Part shown: positions 1 through 8,416 of the stretch, piece after piece
How positions within the stretch are numbered: position 1 is the first letter of the stretch
Layout: each line of letters begins with the position of its first letter
Source: Rhizobium tropici CIAT 899
GTDB taxonomy: Bacteria > Pseudomonadota > Alphaproteobacteria > Rhizobiales > Rhizobiaceae
Direction: 5' to 3'
Length of the DNA: 64,000 bases
NCBI RefSeq assembly: GCF_000330885.1
Contig: NC_020062.1
Location: forward strand, 1,868,374-1,932,373
The notes under the pieces: model-generated
Seen by the model: only the letters and a program-made list of their open reading frames with translations
Databases searched by the model: none
Told to the model about the DNA's origin: nothing
Position numbers and translations under genes: made by a program

Positions 1-900
1 CACCCTGTACTGGGCATCGCCAAGATAGGCATCCTCACTGATCAACAAAACGAGTTTGTCGGCTCCGGTACCGATCGTAGTTCCGCCGCTCGCTGGCGGA
101 GGAACGGTTACCGGAGGCGTCGGAGTGGTAGCGGGAAGGTGAGAATACACGCGGATATAATCGATCTGCTCTGAAATCGGCGCTTTGGTAATATCCGCAT
201 TGTTATTGGGGTCGTCCTGCGTGGCCAGATCGGCCAAGAGATACATTGGCCCATGCATATCACTCGGCGTGGCCTTCGTTCCCATAAGCTGGCCATCGAC
301 GTAGAAGCCTAGGGTATCCGCGTTCCAATCCAATCCATATGTATGAAAACCGGATGGCTGAGCGAGCTCGCTATAGACCTGCAAATTTTGTTGCCAGTTA
401 AGATTCGGCGCGGCATCGGTCGTGTGAATGCCGCTATATATGCCCTTCTCGAAACTTCCATAGTTTTCGACGACGTCAAGTTCCTGCCAGTGCCCGGCGT
501 TATTTGGATCGGCTATCATATTGTCCGGTAGAAGCCAGAACGCGGCCCATGCTCCCGGAAGGTTCGAGAGATCGGCCCGCATCTCGAAGTAGCCATATGT
601 TTGCGAAAAATGCCCCTGCGTCGTGATCAGGCCGGATTCCCAGCTGCCGGGGAAGCCGGACGCGGTGTGGTCGGGCACAGCCGTAATCGTCAACACACCG
701 TCGCTCACTTTGAAGGGATCGTAACCCGACGAAGGGTCAACGAATGAAGAACGACCAAAGCCGATATCGGAATTGGCGTCGTAGCGCCATTGCGGACGGA
801 TATCGGCCCAAGTCGTGCCGTTGCCTGTCTGAGAAATGCTGCGCGTGTTGAACTCGTCGTCAAACGTCAGTTGGTATTGGGTAAGATCGATCGTAGACAT
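1..900 (-). CDS. Secreted GH16 beta-glycanase (3' end beyond the window)
   Basis: The first 300 residues of a family-16 glycoside hydrolase can be read from an ATG at 900, preceded by a GGAGGTGG ribosome site. The GH16 catalytic signature ELDVVE is intact, with E140 as nucleophile, D142, and E145 as acid/base. Aromatic-rich strands typical of laminarinase/lichenase folds surround it. After a Thr/Pro-rich linker (about residues 255-270) a new domain begins with GADKLVLLISEDAYLGDAQ, the opening of the calcium-dependent xylan-binding module often attached to rhizobial ExsH/PlyA glycanases. There is no Sec signal peptide, which fits export by the type I system encoded upstream. Glycanases of this kind trim acidic exopolysaccharide in rhizobia; the substrate here is inferred. 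The C-terminus lies outside the window. Confidence 0.9.
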   Translation of the reverse strand, partial: MSTIDLTQYQLTFDDEFNTRSISQTGNGTTWADIRPQWRYDANSDIGFGRSSFVDPSSGYDPFKVSDGVLTITAVPDHTASGFPGSWESGLITTQGHFSQTYGYFEMRADLSNLPGAWAAFWLLPDNMIADPNNAGHWQELDVVENYGSFEKGIYSGIHTTDAAPNLNWQQNLQVYSELAQPSGFHTYGLDWNADTLGFYVDGQLMGTKATPSDMHGPMYLLADLATQDDPNNNADITKAPISEQIDYIRVYSHLPATTPTPPVTVPPPASGGTTIGTGADKLVLLISEDAYLGDAQYRV

Positions 901-1087
901 CTCCACCTCCACGACAAATTGGTCCGCTCCGGTTTTCGCCATTGCGTGGACCGCCAAAATGCAATGCCAACAAAATGCAAAATACGCGACAATACAGGGG
1001 GTACTATATCCCGCTGTCCGATGGCACCCTCGTCAAATTGCCGCTGATGCCTCTCGGCTCATCCCCAAAGGGCCTTAACTCCGCTGC

Positions 1088-2380
1088 TTATGCGAACAGA
1101 AAATCATGTGCCAGCAGCGCATGCTGACTGTGCACGACCACACCACCCGTACCGAATGCAATCGTGGTGTCGTGCGTAACTGGATCGAACGCTGAGATAA
1201 TATTGAGCTGGCTGAAGTCTTTGATTCCCAGTGCCGAGACGTCTATATGGTCGACTCCCCAATTCGACCCTGCCCCGCAAGCGCCCTGACCAAAATCCTC
1301 GATTTTGTCACTGCCGTTATTGGGCTTGAATATAAACGTGTCATTTCCACCTTGGGCATGGCCGACCATTACCTGCGCATCACCCCACATGTCGTCGTTG
1401 CCATTGCCGCTGATCAGGGTGTCGTTGCCGCCATGGGAATTACCGGACATCTTCACCCCGTCGCCAATCAGGGTAATAGGCCCTTCCGTGTGACGAACCG
1501 CAGAGACGTTCAGTACGTCGTCGCCTCCATGCGCATGGCCCGATATCGTTTGCGCATCACCCACGATCATGTCATTTGCGATTTGTTGCGCCGTAACAAT
1601 AAGGCTGTCATCGCCGCCACGGGCATTACCCGACATGCTATTCGCATCGCCATAGGCCAGAACGGCTCCGACGGAAGCAACGTTCATGGTATCGTTACCG
1701 CCAATGGCATGATCGCGGAGATCACCACCGGCGTCGCCATAAAACGTTATGCTGTCTTCGAGGCCTGTATTAAGAACATCATTACCGCCATGCGCATGGC
1801 CGGACATGTTCTTGCCCGCATCGCCGTAGAATGTAACGAAGCCCTCGGAGCTACCGTCTGTGACTGTGTCGTTGCCGCCGACGGCATGATCCTTCATGTT
1901 GCCGCCAGCGTCGCCATAGATTGTGAAAGTGTTCTGAAACGCAGAAAGCTGAAACGTATCGTTGCCTCCCGCTGCGTGCCCTGACATATCCTTTCCGGCG
2001 TCACCATACATGGCAACCGTGATGTTGGTTGGGCTTGGAGCTACGCTGAAAACGTCGTTGCCGCCTTTCGCGCTGTCAGAGAGGCTTCCTCCCGCGTCCC
2101 CATACAAATTGGTCGTCGTACTGCTTGATCCGGTTATCTGGACGAACAGAAAATCGTCGCCACCGGTCGCGTGATCAGCGATATTTCTGACGGCATCGCC
2201 ATAAAAGCTGCCCGCGCCATGTATGGTCAGATTATCGTTGCCGCCCGTGGAGTGATCCAACAGGCTGCCTCCGGCATCCCCGTAAAGGATATTCGTCGAA
2301 TCCGGCGCTATCAATATATCGTCCGAGCCGATTTGATGGTCGGTTAAATTCGCTGTTGTTATAGGAACTAGCTTAACCAT
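1088..2380 (-). CDS. RTX-like secreted protein with 11 GDA/GGND repeats
   Basis: This 430-residue acidic, glycine-rich protein starts at ATG 2380, chosen because GGAGGGG lies 5-10 bases upstream; an in-frame start at 2446 lacks such a site. It has about eleven copies of a roughly 30-residue unit built on Y-G-D-A-G-x-x-M-x-x-H-A-x-G-G-N-D-x. This is related to, but not the same as, the GGxGxDxLx nonapeptide of RTX proteins. The last 75 residues follow the serralysin/RTX C-terminal pattern (D-x-I-D-x-S at HIDVSALGI, then TTIAFGTGG) and end in the hydrophobic tail DFLFA typical of type I secretion signals. There is no Sec signal. Its position just downstream of the exporter genes supports export by them. 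No catalytic domain is recognised; a calcium-binding surface or matrix role is inferred. Confidence 0.75.
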   Translation of the reverse strand: MVKLVPITTANLTDHQIGSDDILIAPDSTNILYGDAGGSLLDHSTGGNDNLTIHGAGSFYGDAVRNIADHATGGDDFLFVQITGSSSTTTNLYGDAGGSLSDSAKGGNDVFSVAPSPTNITVAMYGDAGKDMSGHAAGGNDTFQLSAFQNTFTIYGDAGGNMKDHAVGGNDTVTDGSSEGFVTFYGDAGKNMSGHAHGGNDVLNTGLEDSITFYGDAGGDLRDHAIGGNDTMNVASVGAVLAYGDANSMSGNARGGDDSLIVTAQQIANDMIVGDAQTISGHAHGGDDVLNVSAVRHTEGPITLIGDGVKMSGNSHGGNDTLISGNGNDDMWGDAQVMVGHAQGGNDTFIFKPNNGSDKIEDFGQGACGAGSNWGVDHIDVSALGIKDFSQLNIISAFDPVTHDTTIAFGTGGVVVHSQHALLAHDFLFA

Positions 2381-2533
2381 CTCGGCCCCTCCAAGCTTAA
2401 ATGGAATTTCAGCTTGCGACCGAACCCCCCTGAAATCAAGGGTCAAATCAAGCCTGCTTCCTATCCCATTGATCCTGCAGACTAGCTTTTTTCAGCTACA
2501 GCGAATTGACGGCAGCGATGTAGCGGCGAGGCG

Positions 2534-3844
2534 CTATTCTTCGCGAAAAGCGCGAGCCATCTGATCGGCCATCGGCTTTGTCAAATAGGTCAGTACCGTT
2601 CTATCACCGGTCTGCAAGAAGGCCTCGACCGGCATGCCGGAGACGGGCGTGAGCTTTCCGAGCCGACCCCACTCCTCCTTCGATATGCGGGCGCGCAGGA
2701 CGTAATAACTTGCATTGGAATGCTGGTCGGTCGTCGGCTCGGCCGAGATCTTGGTGATTTGCGCGTTCAGTTGAGGCGTATCCCGCTGACTGAACGCTGA
2801 AAACCTGAGCATGACCGGCTGCCCGACGGTTACCTGGTCGATATCCTGCGGCGAAAGTTTAAGCTCGGCGACAAGCGCGTCCCGATCCGGCACGATCTGC
2901 ATAATGGTTTCTCCGGGCGATATCACAGCACCCGCCGCATGCACGCTCAGATGGTCGATGATGCCGGCCTGCGGCGCTCTTATGTCGATCCGCTTCAGAT
3001 CATCCTTTGCGGCGACCAATCGCTCCATAAATTGCCCGGTGTCGCTCTGTGCCTGACGCAGTTGCTCCGAAACCTCGGCGCTATGATCGTCGTCAACCTG
3101 TCTGATTTGCAGTTCCGTCTCGGTCATCTTGCCTTTGGCCTGTGCGATGCTCGAAACGAGATTACCGAGCTCTCCGGTCAGGCTGGCACTCTCGCGCTGC
3201 AGCGCATAGACCTTCGCCGCAGGGATGATACCCTTATCGAACAGCCGCTGAAGGCTGGAAAGCTCCTTGGCGATCAGATCGATCTCCCGGCGCTTGCCAT
3301 TCTCTTGCGCGACCAGACCGTCCACTTCCTGGCTCAGCTGTTGGATACGCTCGCTCAGCTGTGATTTGCGGCTTTGCCTGGATGCCAATCGGTCTTCGAA
3401 CAGGCGCGTCTCGCCGGCGATCGTGCGCGAGACTTCGTCTTCGTCGGCACGCGAAAGCAGTTCCGCCGAAAAGGCGATCGCTGGCGCGCCGTCGCGTTCC
3501 GCTGCCAGCCGCGCCGTTCTCGCGGACAGTTCATCCAATCGTTTTCGTATGATCGCGAGATTGGCGTTCGTTTGCGTATCGTCGAGATGGATCAAAAGCT
3601 GGCCAGCATCGACACGATCACCGTTCTTGACTTGAATGTCGCCGACAATTCCCCCTTTGAGATGCTGGACTGATTTTACATAGCTGTCGACCGCAAGCGT
3701 TCCGGGGGCAATGACCGCACCCGATATCTCCGTGGTCGCAGCAAGGCCACCGATCACGCCGACAAGCAGGACGATCGTCCCCAACGCCGCAACGGAAAGC
3801 CGGCGTATCGAACGCTCGCTGGGTGACGGCTTTTCTGTGCTCAT
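2534..3844 (-). CDS. Type I secretion membrane-fusion protein, HlyD/PrsE family
   Basis: This 436-residue periplasmic adaptor links the inner-membrane ATPase to a TolC-like outer-membrane channel. It has a short cytoplasmic N-terminus, one membrane helix (about residues 16-37) and a split lipoyl/barrel-sandwich domain (SVQHLKGGIVGDIQVKNGD near 60-80 and IRAPQAGIIDHLSVHAAG near 280). Between them lies a long alpha-helical hairpin rich in Arg, Glu and Gln, and the C-terminal beta domain has the family sequence PVSGMPVEAFLQTGDRT. Its start overlaps the upstream ATPase stop by 4 bases (ATGA), so the two are translationally coupled. Length and architecture match PrsE/HlyD; no outer-membrane partner is encoded in the window. 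Confidence 0.93.
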   Translation of the reverse strand: MSTEKPSPSERSIRRLSVAALGTIVLLVGVIGGLAATTEISGAVIAPGTLAVDSYVKSVQHLKGGIVGDIQVKNGDRVDAGQLLIHLDDTQTNANLAIIRKRLDELSARTARLAAERDGAPAIAFSAELLSRADEDEVSRTIAGETRLFEDRLASRQSRKSQLSERIQQLSQEVDGLVAQENGKRREIDLIAKELSSLQRLFDKGIIPAAKVYALQRESASLTGELGNLVSSIAQAKGKMTETELQIRQVDDDHSAEVSEQLRQAQSDTGQFMERLVAAKDDLKRIDIRAPQAGIIDHLSVHAAGAVISPGETIMQIVPDRDALVAELKLSPQDIDQVTVGQPVMLRFSAFSQRDTPQLNAQITKISAEPTTDQHSNASYYVLRARISKEEWGRLGKLTPVSGMPVEAFLQTGDRTVLTYLTKPMADQMARAFREE

Positions 3845-5589
3845 GATCCGGCGTCCTCGCCGGCGACCATCAGGCGGACCGCACTCTGTTTGATCGGTTG
3901 CTTCACCGGCTTTCCGAGGACCATGTCCTTAGGTCCAAACGCCTGCAGCCGTCCCGCGGCGATGACCATCAACATGTCGGCCGCCACCAAAGCGCTCGGC
4001 CGGTGAGCGATGACCATTGCGATGCCGCCCCGCGCACCGACGCCGAGGAGAGCTTGGGTCAGAGCCGCATCGCCTTCTGCATCGAGATTGGAATTGGGTT
4101 CATCCAGCACCACCAAAAACGGATCGCCATAGAGCGCTCGCGCAAGCGCAATGCGCTGCCGCTGCCCAGCGGAAAGCCGGGAGCCCCCCTCCCCGATCAT
4201 CGTATCGAAGCCCTGAGGCAGCTCCACGATCATGTCATAGACGCCGGCAGACTTTGCAGCAGCGACAACCAGTTTCGATGAAGGCTGCTTTTCAAAGCGG
4301 GCGATGTTCTCGGCAATCGAACCATCGAAGAGGCTGACATCCTGTGGAAGATAGCCGATGTGACGCCCAAGTTCCGAGGGATCCCATTGCGCGAGAGCAG
4401 CGTGATCAAGGCGTACCGAGCCGATCGTCGTCGGCCAGAGGCCGGTGACCGCGCGGGCAAGCGACGACTTTCCCGAGGCGCTGGGACCAATGACACCCAA
4501 TATGGTCCCGGCCGATATATCAAACGACATGTTACGAAGGATGAGTTCACGGCTTCCCGGAGAGGCGAGGCTCAGACCGTCCACCGTCAATTTTGATCTG
4601 GGTGCCGGCAAGCTGATGCTCCGCTCTCCGGCAGGCAGGATTTCAAGCAGTTTGACAAGGCGCAACCAGCTTTGTCGGGCGGCAACGAATGCCTTCCATT
4701 GGCCGATAGCAAGCTCCACCGGTGCGAGCGCCCGGCTGACCAGGATCGAGCTTGCGATCATGATGCCACCCGTCGCTTCCTGCCGGATGACGAGGACCGC
4801 GCCGACCGCAAGCACGGCAGACTGAAGCATCATGCGAAGGATGCGGGAGGTGGTCGTCAGGATTCCAGTTACATTGGCGGCGGCAAGTTGATTTTCGAGA
4901 TAGGCCCCGTTCAGATCGGCCCATCGCTCCGCCATCCGACCGACGAAACCCATTGCGACAACCGCTTCCCAGTTTCGTCGTGCACCTTCAGCAAAGGCAA
5001 GGCGCGCTGCCGACTGTTTGGCCGCCTCGGCTGCCGGACGTTGCGACAAGATCTCGGCAAGAACGGTCAGAACGATGAGGACGATGGCGCCGCAGGTCGC
5101 GGTCAGCCCGATCCAGAAGTGGAAAAGAAAGCACAATCCGAGATAAAGCGGTATCCATGGCAGGTCGAACAGGGCGATCGGACCGGTACTGGAGAGAAAA
5201 GACCGAACTCTGTCCAGATCGCGAACCGACTGCATTCCATCGCCTGTCGCCGTCATTACTTGTGGTTGAAGCACCAGCGAGGCAAAGACCTTACCGTTCA
5301 TCCGCTCGTCCAGCGCCACGCCAACGTGCGCCAGGAGCATCGAACGCAACAGCTCAAGAGCGCCGTGAAACACGAAAAGGGTTGCAGCGATGATCGCAAT
5401 GCCGACCAGCGTCGAAAGGCTATGGCCGGGAATGACCCGGTCGTAGACCTGAAGCATAAAAAAGGAACCGGTCAGGGCCAGCACGCTGATCACGGCACTC
5501 GTAATCGCGATGCTGAAGAACGCCTTTCGAAGGGATGCCAGCACCGCCATCAGAAATGTTCGAGGCAATTTTTTCGACGGAAGAGCCAT
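3841..5589 (-). CDS. Type I secretion ABC exporter, PrsD/HlyB family
   Basis: This 582-residue half-transporter powers one-step export across both membranes. The N-terminal half is a type-I exporter membrane domain with no C39 peptidase, as in PrsD/AprD exporters of RTX proteins. The ATPase has Walker A GPSASGKSS (about residue 375), the ABC signature LSAGQRQR (about 470), Walker B FLVVLDEP and an H-loop in VIAHRPS. Ala replaces the usual Gly in Walker A, and the signature carries Ala in LSAGQ where LSGGQ is usual; both changes occur in this exporter family. It is the first gene of a minus-strand operon with the adaptor and the two likely substrates. Rhizobial PrsDE exports PlyA/ExsH-type glycanases, which matches this content. 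Confidence 0.93.
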   Translation of the reverse strand: MALPSKKLPRTFLMAVLASLRKAFFSIAITSAVISVLALTGSFFMLQVYDRVIPGHSLSTLVGIAIIAATLFVFHGALELLRSMLLAHVGVALDERMNGKVFASLVLQPQVMTATGDGMQSVRDLDRVRSFLSSTGPIALFDLPWIPLYLGLCFLFHFWIGLTATCGAIVLIVLTVLAEILSQRPAAEAAKQSAARLAFAEGARRNWEAVVAMGFVGRMAERWADLNGAYLENQLAAANVTGILTTTSRILRMMLQSAVLAVGAVLVIRQEATGGIMIASSILVSRALAPVELAIGQWKAFVAARQSWLRLVKLLEILPAGERSISLPAPRSKLTVDGLSLASPGSRELILRNMSFDISAGTILGVIGPSASGKSSLARAVTGLWPTTIGSVRLDHAALAQWDPSELGRHIGYLPQDVSLFDGSIAENIARFEKQPSSKLVVAAAKSAGVYDMIVELPQGFDTMIGEGGSRLSAGQRQRIALARALYGDPFLVVLDEPNSNLDAEGDAALTQALLGVGARGGIAMVIAHRPSALVAADMLMVIAAGRLQAFGPKDMVLGKPVKQPIKQSAVRLMVAGEDAGS

Positions 5590-6260
5590 GTAGCTTCAGT
5601 CCTTCATTTATCGCCGCCCGAGGATAAATATCGAAATTGATTATTATTACGAAACTACATGTATATCTATTCACAAATACAGCAAAATATCCAATTCTTA
5701 TTTGTATATACAACTTCGAAGTCGATCTGAAGTGTAACACAACTCCGCGCACGACTCGCCACTTCTACTGGAAGCGGCGCTTTTGAGATGAAAAGCGGCG
5801 GCGGCTCTGGTGCACAAGTCTATCAGACAGTGGCTGACACGGTGATGCTCCGCTGCAGGTAAGCGCGTTCGGAAGATCTAAGCTCTCGATGGGGATCGAA
5901 CCGTCGAACTGCCTGAGGCCGAGAACGGAATGTCAGCTTATGGTCGCAAGCCATGGTGAATGGGACGGCCTCTCGACTAGCGGCCCAGCCTTGTCGATGC
6001 GAACTTACTTCCGGCAGGCGTCGCCGAATTCACTCTTCTCGTGATGGCGATCATCCATTCCTCCCCACTATGGTTTCCTTGGATAGAGCGAGGTCACGGA
6101 TCCCTCCGTCTTAACAGCCACTATGCACTTTAGAGATCTTACGGGCTCGTAACACCTGTTGGAGCAGAATTCACATTTGCAATTCTCGCTGTCAACTGAA
6201 CATAGAAAGTATAATGTCATGATGATATTGTCATCATGGGAGAACATTGGGAGGATTAAC
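5590..6260. other. Intergenic region between divergent genes
   Basis: No convincing gene is seen in these 671 bases. The segment 5620-5720, just upstream of the exporter operon, is strikingly AT-rich compared with the flanks and probably holds the minus-strand promoter. The rest is of ordinary composition and has only short open frames. A TTG at 6159 and ATGs at 6219/6222 are in frame with the downstream methyltransferase but lack ribosome sites. Confidence 0.5.
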
Positions 6261-7037
6261 GTGGACAATTTCTTTATCACAAGAAATTTCGATTGGGGTT
6301 TACGGAGATCATCTCATGCCGATCGAGCGCTTAACCTCATAACGAGGCGCTTCGGCATCGAAGCGCGAACCGCTTCTTTTGTCGATGCGGCCTTGTACCG
6401 GATAACAGGCATGAAATTTTCTGCTGTGCATTCAGGTGTTTCCACCAATGTCGAGCAGAGAATGAACATGTTCCATCTGGTCTCCCAGACAATCGCCTAT
6501 GACGTGGAGGGGGACCTGGTGGAGGTTGGCTGCAATCAGGGCCAGTCCTCCGTGCTGATCGCAAAGGTGATCAGCGATTTCGGATCTTCAAAGCAGCTTC
6601 ATGTTTTCGATAGTTTCGAAGGCCTTCCACCGGCGAGCGATGTGGATGGCGCTTCCTACAGGGAGGGCGATCTCGCAACCTCGGAGGAGGTTCTGGTTCA
6701 CAATTTCAAATTGCATGGATTGCGCCTTCCGATAATTCACAAAGGCTGGTTCAAGGATACGTTGGCCGACGGGCTACCGAAAAAGATAAGCTTCGCCTAT
6801 CTGGACGGAGATCTCTACGACTCGATCATGATCAGCCTGGAAAATGTTTATCCGCGGCTTTCGAAAGGTGGGATTTGTCTTGTTGATGACTATTGCGACA
6901 CCGAGATCAATCCGGACGGATGGAACTATCTTCCAGGCGTAAAAAAGGCCTGTGACGATTTCCTGTGCGACAAACCCGAACAGATGTCCTACATCTATTC
7001 AGGGGCATTCACGCATGCCTTTTTCCGCAAGCATTGA
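6261..7037 (+). CDS. TylF/MycF-family O-methyltransferase
   Basis: This 258-residue class I SAM-dependent methyltransferase resembles the macrocin O-methyltransferase (TylF/MycF) family, whose members methylate sugar hydroxyls on glycosides or glycans. The SAM motif is DLVEVGCNQGQSSVLI (about residue 84), followed by FDSFEGLPP and the metal-binding/catalytic segment YLDGDLYDS (about 180) with LVDDY (about 210), all characteristic of the family. A GTG at 6261 is chosen because GGGAGGA lies 6 bases upstream. The gene stands alone, divergent from the secretion operon, so methylation of an exported polysaccharide sugar is possible but unproven. Confidence 0.8.
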   Translation: MDNFFITRNFDWGLRRSSHADRALNLITRRFGIEARTASFVDAALYRITGMKFSAVHSGVSTNVEQRMNMFHLVSQTIAYDVEGDLVEVGCNQGQSSVLIAKVISDFGSSKQLHVFDSFEGLPPASDVDGASYREGDLATSEEVLVHNFKLHGLRLPIIHKGWFKDTLADGLPKKISFAYLDGDLYDSIMISLENVYPRLSKGGICLVDDYCDTEINPDGWNYLPGVKKACDDFLCDKPEQMSYIYSGAFTHAFFRKH

Positions 7038-7220
7038 ATGCCGGCGTCTTTCGCGATCAACATGACGCGATCTTCGGGGCGGCAAATCACTGACCTTTAC
7101 GATTGTTCCATCTGTTCCGTGCGGAGGTGTCCGCCCATATCCGGCATGTTTCTGAGGGTGTGATCCTCGCCCTGTTCCTGCAATGGCGAGGATCGGAAGA
7201 TCCGGCACTTTTCGATCGCA

Positions 7221-8348
7221 CTACCTCGCGAAGCGTTCCGGCCGGAAGGAAGCCAGAAGCGGATGCCGTTTACCGGTGGCGATCTCGTCGGCAAGCAACT
7301 CGCCCGCGATCAAGCCGAGAGTGGCACCGCTATGGCTGAAGGCGACGAAGTACCCCGGGATTGCCTGCAATTCGCCGAATACCGGCTCGCCATCACCCGG
7401 AATAGGTTTGGGGCCGACGCCGTAGTCACCGATTTCGAGCTTCGGATTTCCTTGCAGCACCCTCGAGGCTTCCTGCAGCAAACCTTCGAGTGTCGAAGGC
7501 TTGATTTCGTAGCTATCATCGGCCTTTACGATGACCTCTTCTTCCGACCAGGCTGAATCCAGCGCAAAGGCGCCGTCGGGTGTGGGGCGGATGGCGACGC
7601 GCGGCGTGTTAAGGACCGCCTTCAGCGGGTGCCTGATCGGCTTCGTGCGAACGAGAAGCGCAATTGGCGTATCATCACCGATATGCTGGCCTGCCTCCGC
7701 AATGATCGCCGGCACTTCACCACCAGCCGCCAGCAGCACGGCATCCGCGGCCCAATCGGCACCGTTCGCTGTCGTAACGCCGATAGCGCGGCCATTCCGC
7801 ACGTTCACCCTCGCCCGGCCGGCATCGGTGACGATTTCGCCGCCCAGTGACCGGAACTCCTCGGCAAGAACGCCGATCAGGGATGGCAGGTCGACCCAAC
7901 CCTCCCCCGGATTGAAGATCGCTCCCTGTCTGGTCACCGAGTCGGCATCGACGCCAGGCGTCGCCTTGGCGATCTGATCGGGCGTCAGCAACAGCGCGTG
8001 ATAGGCAAGGTCACGCTCATACTCGAAAACGGCGGCAATGTCGTTGCCGGCATCATCAGCGTCCCAGGTGAGACCACCATCGAAGCGCAACCAGGCCGCA
8101 TCCGGATATTTGGCGGAAAGTGTACGATAACGGTCGATCCCAGCTAGGCGCAGCCGATGATAGGCATCGGACCGGCGCCTTGCAGAATTGAGCCAGGCGA
8201 GCGAGCGGCCGGATGCGCCATTTGCCAAAGGACCGTCATTGATCAGCGTTGTTTGAACGCCAAGCCGAGCCAGATGAACGGCCGTGGAAACGCCGAAGAT
8301 ACCGCCGCCGACGACAACGACTTTCGAAGGGCGAGTGGAAGCATGCAT
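7221..8348 (-). CDS. FAD-dependent amino-acid oxidase (DAO family)
   Basis: This 375-residue oxidoreductase has an N-terminal FAD-binding Rossmann motif (VVVGGGIFGVSTAVHLARLG, residues 10-29) followed by the DAO-family sequence GASGRSLAWLNS. A second FAD contact near the C-terminus reads FVAFSHSGATLGLIAGELLADEI. It is soluble and of the size of glycine, sarcosine or D-amino-acid oxidases. It is the last gene of a minus-strand operon behind an amino-acid-type importer, so it probably oxidises the imported amine or amino acid. The substrate could be a D-amino acid, an N-alkyl amino acid or an opine-like imino acid; the sequence does not decide. Confidence 0.87.
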   Translation of the reverse strand: MHASTRPSKVVVVGGGIFGVSTAVHLARLGVQTTLINDGPLANGASGRSLAWLNSARRRSDAYHRLRLAGIDRYRTLSAKYPDAAWLRFDGGLTWDADDAGNDIAAVFEYERDLAYHALLLTPDQIAKATPGVDADSVTRQGAIFNPGEGWVDLPSLIGVLAEEFRSLGGEIVTDAGRARVNVRNGRAIGVTTANGADWAADAVLLAAGGEVPAIIAEAGQHIGDDTPIALLVRTKPIRHPLKAVLNTPRVAIRPTPDGAFALDSAWSEEEVIVKADDSYEIKPSTLEGLLQEASRVLQGNPKLEIGDYGVGPKPIPGDGEPVFGELQAIPGYFVAFSHSGATLGLIAGELLADEIATGKRHPLLASFRPERFAR

Positions 8349-8416
8349 GTTGGGAAACCTTGTCAGTTTGAATGTTGCAATCGAAAGGCCGTCGGAAGTC
8401 TCGCCGACCCTGTTTG

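Noticed and set aside
1247..1984. Regular spaced repeats suggesting a repeat array or CRISPR
   Set aside because: The periodicity comes from the protein repeats of the minus-strand RTX-like gene. The DNA units vary in sequence and there are no constant repeats with unique spacers.
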